In this document: positions 32,913 to 37,572 of the stretch, in pieces | Numbering within the stretch: position 1 is the first letter of the stretch | Layout of the letters: each line of letters opens with the position of its first letter | NCBI GenBank assembly: GCA_015493715.1 | Contig: WGCP01000418.1 | Location: forward strand, 1 to 37,572 | Direction: 5' to 3' | Source of the DNA: Desulfobulbaceae bacterium | GTDB lineage: Bacteria > Desulfobacterota > Desulfobulbia > Desulfobulbales > Desulfobulbaceae | DNA length: 37,572 nucleotides | Made by a program: the position numbers and the translations under genes | Notes under the pieces: generated by a model | Told to the model about the DNA's origin: nothing | What the model saw: the letters and a program-made list of their open reading frames with translations, nothing else | Database searches by the model: none

Positions 32913-33737
32913 TTAATTATTTGACCCGGATATGGCAGTGTTTATTTTATAGGAATTCCCACGTACGATCACTGTAATATCCCCGTCAAGGCCATTGACA
33001 AAAACAGGGATATGTTTTGCTTTGAACCAATCTCTTATTCTTTTGCTTCGTTCACTGAGCCAAAGATGTTTCGGGGCTGGAACAAGGCCGTAATCAGGTG
33101 ATACTTTTTGAAAAAAAATATTTGGTGCGGTGCCCTCGGTTCCATGATGGGGAACTTTGAGGATATCTGCTTGAATGGAATCGGAATTTTTCGCCAGGTA
33201 TGTTCCAATTTTTCGGTTAAGATCACCTGTAAATAAAAACCGAAGATCTCGATGGGTGAGCATCATAATAAGAGACATATCATTGATATCTGTTCTGCCG
33301 ACAGGGGTATGGACACCGTCAAATGCATAGAGAATATTGATATTCGTGTCCGCTCCTAACGGAAATATCATGCCCGGACTGGCTGTTCTGACATCAGCGC
33401 CATAATTTATTAAGGCTTTTCTGGTTGCAAGAACATTATTATAATCGCATCCCCATGGAATCTCATGATCACAGACTTTTTTATCAGGAATATTAAAATA
33501 GATTCTCTTTATTCCTATGTGATGTTTCATGAGATCATAGAGCCCTCCGTAATGATCTTTATGTGGATGAGATATAAAAACAATATCCAAAGTGGTAATA
33601 TGTTTTTTCTGAAGAACCGGAATAAGCGCCTTTTCTGCCATATTACGATAGCCGGTGTCAATAAGGATCGTTTTCCCACCTCTTACCTGGATCAGGTGAG
33701 CGTCACCCTGGAGTTGTGAATAATTGACATTGACCAT
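32913..33737 (-). CDS. MBL-fold hydrolase (ComEC-type metallo-beta-lactamase domain), possibly a truncated exported protein
   Basis: The 274-residue product has the metallo-hydrolase motif H57-x-H59-x-D61-H62 (SHPHKDHYGG). It continues with FLFTGDLNRKIGTYL and KVPHHGTEG, which match stand-alone ComEC/Rec2-type MBL proteins. Such proteins are usually exported and begin with a signal peptide. Directly upstream in the same frame, ATG 33815 with a good AAAGGA encodes MKYLLLCIPVIAAAAMVHTK and stops at TGA (33743-33741), one codon before this ATG plus a Thr codon. Replacing that TGA with a sense codon, for example TGG, would give a normal secreted protein. As it stands either a leaderless protein starts at 33737 (no Shine-Dalgarno) or the gene is broken. 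It lies between envC and ctpA. Confidence 0.75.
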   Translation of the reverse strand: MVNVNYSQLQGDAHLIQVRGGKTILIDTGYRNMAEKALIPVLQKKHITTLDIVFISHPHKDHYGGLYDLMKHHIGIKRIYFNIPDKKVCDHEIPWGCDYNNVLATRKALINYGADVRTASPGMIFPLGADTNINILYAFDGVHTPVGRTDINDMSLIMMLTHRDLRFLFTGDLNRKIGTYLAKNSDSIQADILKVPHHGTEGTAPNIFFQKVSPDYGLVPAPKHLWLSERSKRIRDWFKAKHIPVFVNGLDGDITVIVRGNSYKINTAISGSNN

Positions 33738-33740
33738 GGT

Positions 33741-33815
33741 TCAGATCAGGTCTGGTTTGGTGTGGACCATAGCGGCTGCAGCTATAACCGGGATACAGAG
33801 TAACAGGTATTTCAT
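33741..33815 (-). other. Orphaned signal-peptide ORF in frame with the MBL hydrolase
   Basis: From ATG 33815, preceded by AAAGGA about nine bases upstream, 24 codons encode a typical signal peptide (MKYLLLCIPVIAAAAMVHTK and four more residues). It ends at TGA 33743-33741, in the same frame as the downstream MBL coding region. The signal, a properly placed ribosome binding site and the shared frame suggest these were one gene. Confidence 0.6.
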
Positions 33816-33835
33816 AAAAGATAGTCCTTTGGTGT

Positions 33836-35059
33836 TCATTTGTCTGTTTGCTCCGGTAGTCCCAGGACAGGAAGGGGAATAAGTTTGGGATAGGCATTGG
33901 CGCTCAGCCACTTGAGAGGATTACGGGGGGTCGAATCTTTTCTTATTTCAAAATAGAGTCCTTTGGAAAACAGGGTGGCAATGTCTCCGGTGGTGCCTAT
34001 CTGCTGGCCGCCCAGGACTCGGGCGCCATTTTTAACCAGGATATCATCTAGATGGGCGGTTATGGTATAATAGCCGAGGCCGTGGTCAATGATAACCATG
34101 TTGCCGTATCCGAGTTTATACCCGGCAAAGATGACCTTGCCGGTGAAAATACTCACCACCGGGGCGTTTTCTTCGGTATGGATGATAATACCTTTGCTGG
34201 GACTGTTATCAACCATCTCGCCGAAGCGAACAACGAGTTGTCCCTCAACCGGCCCCTGCATCCGCCCTTTGTTGAGGAGAAATCCCCGTTTTTTGTTTCT
34301 TTTTTTCTGCTGCAGTCGGGTAATTGTTTTTGTCAGATCATGTTCCGCTCGCTGCATTTCCCGTATGGCCTGTTCATACAGTCCTTTTTTACTCTTGATG
34401 CGGGTAAGCAATCGGGATTTTTCCAACCGAATAGTTTGTAAGGTCTGCTCTTCTTTTTTGGCCTGCCGGACCAGATCGGCAAGAATATTTTTTTGCAGTT
34501 CGATCTCCTCTTTTGCCTTTGTCAGCTCGGTAATGGTCCTGCGATAGCTGCTGATGATTGTCTGGTCATATTGCAGCATTCGTTTATAGGCATCGTTAAA
34601 GAGCATGAGCTCGGGAAGATTCTTCCGAGAGAAAGCGACATTGAGGAAACCGGTTTTTCCCATTAGATAAAAAGATCGCAGTCGCTTTTCCAGGTGCAGG
34701 CGAACCCTGTCTCGTGTCACTGAAATCCGATCAAGTTCCCTGGTTTTTACGTCTAACAGTTTTTGTTGTTCATCCAGCTCTTGGGTCAGGTCGGCAAGCT
34801 TTTTTTTGCCGACGCCAAGTTTTTCGTCTATCTGTTTAAGCTCGCCGAGCAGGGAAATTTCCTGTTTGCTGTTTTGGCGTATTTTTTCAAGATGATGCTG
34901 TATCTCATTCTGAAGCTTTCCAATATGTATTCTGTTGGTTTTAATGGAGGCATTTGTTGAAACAGCTCCAGCCAAACCAGCGGCCGGCATAAAAAGGCAG
35001 CACAGTGGAATTACAAGACGGCAGAACGTACTGTGTGCTGATTGTGTTCTGATTATCAT
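33836..35059 (-). CDS. envC: Murein hydrolase activator EnvC-like (coiled coil plus degenerate LytM/M23 domain)
   Basis: This 407-residue periplasmic protein links FtsEX to cell-wall amidases at the septum. A signal peptide (FCRLVIPLCCLFMPAAGLAG) precedes a long coiled coil (about 35-260, IGKLQNEIQHHLEKI onward) and a C-terminal LytM domain (RFGEMVDNSPSKGIII onward). The LytM catalytic residues are degenerate: KGIIIHTEENAPV lacks the usual HxxxD order, and LYFEIR has Tyr where active enzymes have His. The LYFEIR form also occurs in E. coli EnvC. So it is probably an activator, not a hydrolase. ATG 35059 overlaps the ftsX stop (TGATG). Longer frames from 35212 would run inside ftsX and are rejected. 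Confidence 0.92.
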   Translation of the reverse strand: MIIRTQSAHSTFCRLVIPLCCLFMPAAGLAGAVSTNASIKTNRIHIGKLQNEIQHHLEKIRQNSKQEISLLGELKQIDEKLGVGKKKLADLTQELDEQQKLLDVKTRELDRISVTRDRVRLHLEKRLRSFYLMGKTGFLNVAFSRKNLPELMLFNDAYKRMLQYDQTIISSYRRTITELTKAKEEIELQKNILADLVRQAKKEEQTLQTIRLEKSRLLTRIKSKKGLYEQAIREMQRAEHDLTKTITRLQQKKRNKKRGFLLNKGRMQGPVEGQLVVRFGEMVDNSPSKGIIIHTEENAPVVSIFTGKVIFAGYKLGYGNMVIIDHGLGYYTITAHLDDILVKNGARVLGGQQIGTTGDIATLFSKGLYFEIRKDSTPRNPLKWLSANAYPKLIPLPVLGLPEQTDK

Positions 35060-35946
35060 CACATCTGTAGAGTCTTTCTGGTTGAAGAAAAACTGCCGCC
35101 GGCACAGAACAGGGTGGAGAGCCCTACAATAACGGCGATCATCGGGAGCGGAAAAAAGGTGAACGGGAAAAAGGAAAAAAGGGCGGAACCGCTGAACTGC
35201 AAGGTGATCCACCTAAAGAGAACATAGAGGGCTGCAAGTCCAAGAGCGGCACCCAACAGCCCCTGCAGAGCGCCTTCAAGGAAATAAGGCGCTCGGATAT
35301 AGGTGCTCGATGCGCCGCAAAGTCTGAGTAATTCCAGTTCGCGTTGCCTGGATAACAGGGTAAGGCGAATGGTACGGGCGATCATGAAGGTACTGGTTAA
35401 AATAAGCAGGGAGCCGGAAAGAATCACTACAATACGCATGAGGCGGATAAATGAGTAAAATCGTTCAATCCACTCCCGGCCGTATTGAACCTTGAGGACG
35501 CCGGGCATGGTCAGCAGATAATCGGAAAATCGTTTAATGCGTGTCAGGCTGTTTAAAGAGCGGCGCGGATAGACTTCAAGGGAGGGTGGGAGAAAATCTT
35601 CAGGCATGTCGGCCAGGACATCGCGGTCGGTATCCAGTTCTTTTTTAAACCGCTCAAAGGCATCCTTGCGGCTGACAAAGACAATCTTTTTCACCGTATC
35701 AAATTTAAGAATTTTCCTCCTGTATTCCTCCTGCAGGGCAGGGGAAGGCTCTTCGTCGAGATAGGCGACCAGCCGCAGGTCATCGCCGAGCTGTTTGCCT
35801 GCATGTATCATGTTGGTATAGGACAAAAGGAAAAAAGAAAAGATGAGTACGGACAGGCTGATGGTTACAAGATTGAGGAGCTGGGAGCCCCAGGTCTGGA
35901 TGAAATTTCGACCTGTCTGAGATAAAATTGTCAGAAGAAAGCTCAT
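35059..35946 (-). CDS. ftsX: Cell-division ABC transporter permease FtsX
   Basis: This 295-residue inner-membrane protein has four transmembrane helices: TISLSVLIFSFFLLSYTNMI near 27-48, two in the middle (IVVILSGSLLILTSTFMIA; LLGAALGLAALYVLFRWITL) and one at the C-terminus (FFPLPMIAVIVGLSTLFCAG). A periplasmic loop between helices 1 and 2 (about 50-165) should bind EnvC. FtsX transmits FtsE ATP hydrolysis to the murein hydrolase activator. The ATG overlaps the ftsE stop by four bases. Family, length and context agree. Confidence 0.95.
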   Translation of the reverse strand: MSFLLTILSQTGRNFIQTWGSQLLNLVTISLSVLIFSFFLLSYTNMIHAGKQLGDDLRLVAYLDEEPSPALQEEYRRKILKFDTVKKIVFVSRKDAFERFKKELDTDRDVLADMPEDFLPPSLEVYPRRSLNSLTRIKRFSDYLLTMPGVLKVQYGREWIERFYSFIRLMRIVVILSGSLLILTSTFMIARTIRLTLLSRQRELELLRLCGASSTYIRAPYFLEGALQGLLGAALGLAALYVLFRWITLQFSGSALFSFFPFTFFPLPMIAVIVGLSTLFCAGGSFSSTRKTLQM

Positions 35947-36668
35947 TGTGGACGATCCTCGTTGCTCGGTGACGGATCTCGTTTAATGCCCGCGCCGATG
36001 ATATGCCCGTTTGCCAGTACGACAACCCTGTGTTTACCAAGACCGTAAATGCGGGAGTCGTGGGTAGCAATCAGAATGGTGGCACCCTGGTCACGGTGTT
36101 CATTAAATAAATCCATGACCCGGTCGGAATTCTCCGCGTCCAGATTACCGGTGGGTTCATCCGCCAGGACCAGGTTCGGGTTGTTGCAGAGTGATCTGGC
36201 AACAGCGACCCGCTGTTGTTCACCGCGGGAGAGATCACCGGCTTTGGTGTTTATTTTGTCCTCAAGCCCGAGCCGTTCAAGCAAGTCGCGGGTTCGCTTG
36301 CGGATGAATGATTTTTGCCGACCCGTTATTTCCATGGGCAGGGCAATATTGCGAGCGACGGACTGCTTGGAAAGAAGTTTGAAGTTCTGGTAGACTATGC
36401 CGATGCGTCGCCTGAGTATCTGCATTTTTTTTCCGGAAAGTCTTCCTATGTCCATGCCGTCGATTTCTACAAGACCCCGATCAGGATGTTCAACTCTGTA
36501 GAGCAATCGGAGCAATGAGGTTTTGCCGGCACCGCTGAGCCCGGTGAGGAAAAGCAATTCACCCTTGGCAACGCTGAGAGAGACATCTTTGAGGGCCTTA
36601 ACATCGGGGGGGTAAAACTTGCGAATCTTGATCAGCTCGACCATGACCTCATTGCTGTTTTCCTGCAT
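35943..36668 (-). CDS. ftsE: Cell-division ABC transporter ATPase FtsE
   Basis: This 241-residue ATPase has Walker A GLSGAGKTS, the Q loop GIVYQNFKLL, Walker B LVLADEPTGNLD and the switch histidine in IATHDSRI. The signature motif reads LSRGEQQRVAVARSL, with Arg where LSGGE is usual, a substitution worth checking because this glycine contacts ATP. The ATG at 36668 has an AGGAAA ribosome binding site that lies within the end of a triple tandem repeat. Overlap with ftsX shows coupled translation. Its role is energising FtsX to control EnvC-dependent septal wall splitting. Confidence 0.95.
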   Translation of the reverse strand: MQENSNEVMVELIKIRKFYPPDVKALKDVSLSVAKGELLFLTGLSGAGKTSLLRLLYRVEHPDRGLVEIDGMDIGRLSGKKMQILRRRIGIVYQNFKLLSKQSVARNIALPMEITGRQKSFIRKRTRDLLERLGLEDKINTKAGDLSRGEQQRVAVARSLCNNPNLVLADEPTGNLDAENSDRVMDLFNEHRDQGATILIATHDSRIYGLGKHRVVVLANGHIIGAGIKRDPSPSNEDRPQ

Positions 36669-36675
36669 GTTATTT

Positions 36676-36720
36676 CCTGTTAGACAGATTCCTGTTATGC
36701 AGATTTCTGTTATGCAGATA
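36676..36720. repeat. Three 15-bp tandem repeats spanning the cooC end and ftsE leader
   Basis: Units CCTGTTAGACAGATT (36676-36690), CCTGTTATGCAGATT (36691-36705) and TCTGTTATGCAGATA (36706-36720) repeat end to end. The third unit covers the last codons and stop of the cooC-like gene; the first supplies the CAGGA part of the ftsE ribosome binding site on the minus strand. It looks like a local duplication of the gene end. Confidence 0.8.
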
Positions 36721-37474
36721 AAATTGTGTCAAAGATGGCAAAGGCCTGCTGCACGACCGGGATATCATCCTTGAGCTTGAGGTAGGAGTCGCCGCATAAT
36801 TCCTGATTGATCAGTTCGTCACTGGCGGAGATGATTCCGGCAAGAGGCATGTCCGCAGCCTCGGCAACGGCTTGATCTATTTTCGCCTGCAATGCAGGTG
36901 GCACGGGATCAGGCGCCCTGTTGACGATAAGATGCCTGGCTTTGACGTCAAGTTGCAGCGGGCCGGTTATGTCGGCGATTCTCCGGGCGGTCAGGATGCC
37001 CCGTGCCGATGGGTCGGAAAGGATAAGCAGGTAGTCAATGGTGTGCAGGTTCATTCGGCTCAAATGTTCCATCCCTGCTTCATTATCCACGATAATCCAG
37101 GCATAATTTTCGGCCAGTTTGTCCATGGTCATGGCAAGGTACTGATTGGCGGCACAGTAGCAGCCGGGTCCGTCCGGCTGGCCCATGACCAGTAGATCAA
37201 AACCGGATTCTTCAATTAATGCCTGGTGAATCTTCATCTCCATGAACTGGTCCCTGCTCATACCTGCAGGAATGTCACCCTTGATCTCTTTACGGATCTG
37301 ACCCAGGGTTGTGTTGACCTTGAGCTCAAGCAGTTCGTTGAGGTTGGCGTTGGCATCGGCATCAACCATCAGCACCGGTGTCATTTTTTTTTCGAGAAGA
37401 TATTTAAGAAGCAGGGTGGAGGTCGTTGTTTTGCCGGTGCCGCCTTTTCCTGCCATGGCGATAACTTTTGTCAT
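36710..37474 (-). CDS. cooC: CooC-type carbon monoxide dehydrogenase maturation ATPase
   Basis: This 254-residue MinD/ParA-type P-loop ATPase helps insert nickel into carbon monoxide dehydrogenase. The deviant Walker A is MAGKGGTGKTTT. The switch II region (WIIVDNEAGMEHLSR) and PGCYCAANQY, with its CxC pair for metal binding and dimerisation, are characteristic of CooC/AcsF. The nucleotide-contact motif is LIVNRAP. ATG 37474 (MTKVIAMAGKGG) is preferred; ATG 37486 is possible. No CODH structural gene is in the window, so it is an orphan here, placed 42 bp before ftsE on the same strand. A CODH implies CO metabolism or the acetyl-CoA pathway in this organism. Confidence 0.88.
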   Translation of the reverse strand: MTKVIAMAGKGGTGKTTTSTLLLKYLLEKKMTPVLMVDADANANLNELLELKVNTTLGQIRKEIKGDIPAGMSRDQFMEMKIHQALIEESGFDLLVMGQPDGPGCYCAANQYLAMTMDKLAENYAWIIVDNEAGMEHLSRMNLHTIDYLLILSDPSARGILTARRIADITGPLQLDVKARHLIVNRAPDPVPPALQAKIDQAVAEAADMPLAGIISASDELINQELCGDSYLKLKDDIPVVQQAFAIFDTILSA

Positions 37475-37572
37475 AATCCGTACCATAAGTTAAACGATAA
37501 AAAAACGGGGAACCATCTGTAAATAGTATAAGTTTACTCCAAAAAAAACAGTATTCCAAGAGAAACCGTCAC
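37475..37572. other. Right edge: leader of the cooC-like gene
   Basis: Only 98 bp lie upstream of the chosen start. They are AT-rich and contain an A-run near 37540-37549. No complete gene or clear promoter is visible before the edge. Confidence 0.3.

Noticed and set aside
33741-33743. TGA read as selenocysteine in the MBL gene
   Set aside because: The site lies between a signal peptide and the domain, not at a catalytic position. The nearby CAGG/CCTG hairpin is short and about 30 bases downstream, unlike a normal bacterial SECIS element.
35060-35212. Extended N-terminus for the EnvC-like protein
   Set aside because: The extra 51 codons lie wholly inside ftsX in another frame, and the ATG at 35059 gives a normal signal peptide with a TGATG overlap.

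Overview
This 37.6 kb window looks chromosomal and most likely comes from a sulfate-reducing or sulfur-metabolising Desulfobacterota (Desulfobulbales-like) bacterium. That placement is inferred from gene content: an NtrY/NtrX pair with a DUF4390 gene, a CooC-type nickel-insertion ATPase, FtsEX-EnvC-CtpA, and an IS21-type element carrying ParB-like and Cys-rich passenger genes. No rRNA, tRNA or CRISPR array was seen.

Region 1 (1-3336) is most of an IS21-family element on the minus strand: a Cys-rich basic protein, a ParB-like gene broken by one in-frame TAA, istA, and the start of istB, which runs off the left edge. The element's right end abuts the 3' part of a vanZ-like gene (3163-3336, plus strand), so it appears to have inserted into that gene. 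A near-perfect palindrome places the ribosome binding site of the element's first gene inside a hairpin.

Region 2 (3366-8976, minus strand) is DUF4390 - ntrY - ntrX - hemB: a membrane sensor kinase, its sigma-54-dependent response regulator and the porphobilinogen synthase of tetrapyrrole synthesis.

Region 3 (9257-24712) is the most distinctive part. On the minus strand lie a DeoR-type repressor, a GlpA-like FAD/[2Fe-2S] dehydrogenase, a second FAD/NAD oxidoreductase, a complete polyamine-family (Pot-type) ABC importer with a Tat-exported binding protein, and a glycerol-kinase homologue. That kinase lacks the substrate-binding arginine. Diverging on the plus strand is a second Pot-type importer whose operon also carries a GpdQ-like metallophosphodiesterase. 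Together they look like an uptake and breakdown pathway for a glycerol-like polyol and/or its phosphodiesters: import, hydrolysis, phosphorylation, then flavin-linked oxidation. The 604-bp divergent intergenic region has three direct TGTTAGAA-type half-sites in helical phase, which are candidate DeoR operators. A DcaP-like porin follows (24967-26322).

Region 4 (26365-28232) holds a strong terminator, a 155-bp palindromic interspersed repeat, and rmlB-rmlC for dTDP-sugar synthesis. Region 5 (28267-37474) is housekeeping: an RNase II/R-family exonuclease, Era GTPase, and a minus-strand run cooC - ftsE - ftsX - envC - MBL-fold hydrolase - ctpA. The MBL gene has an in-frame TGA between an apparent signal peptide and its catalytic domain. 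A 15-bp triple tandem repeat spans the end of cooC and the ftsE ribosome binding site.
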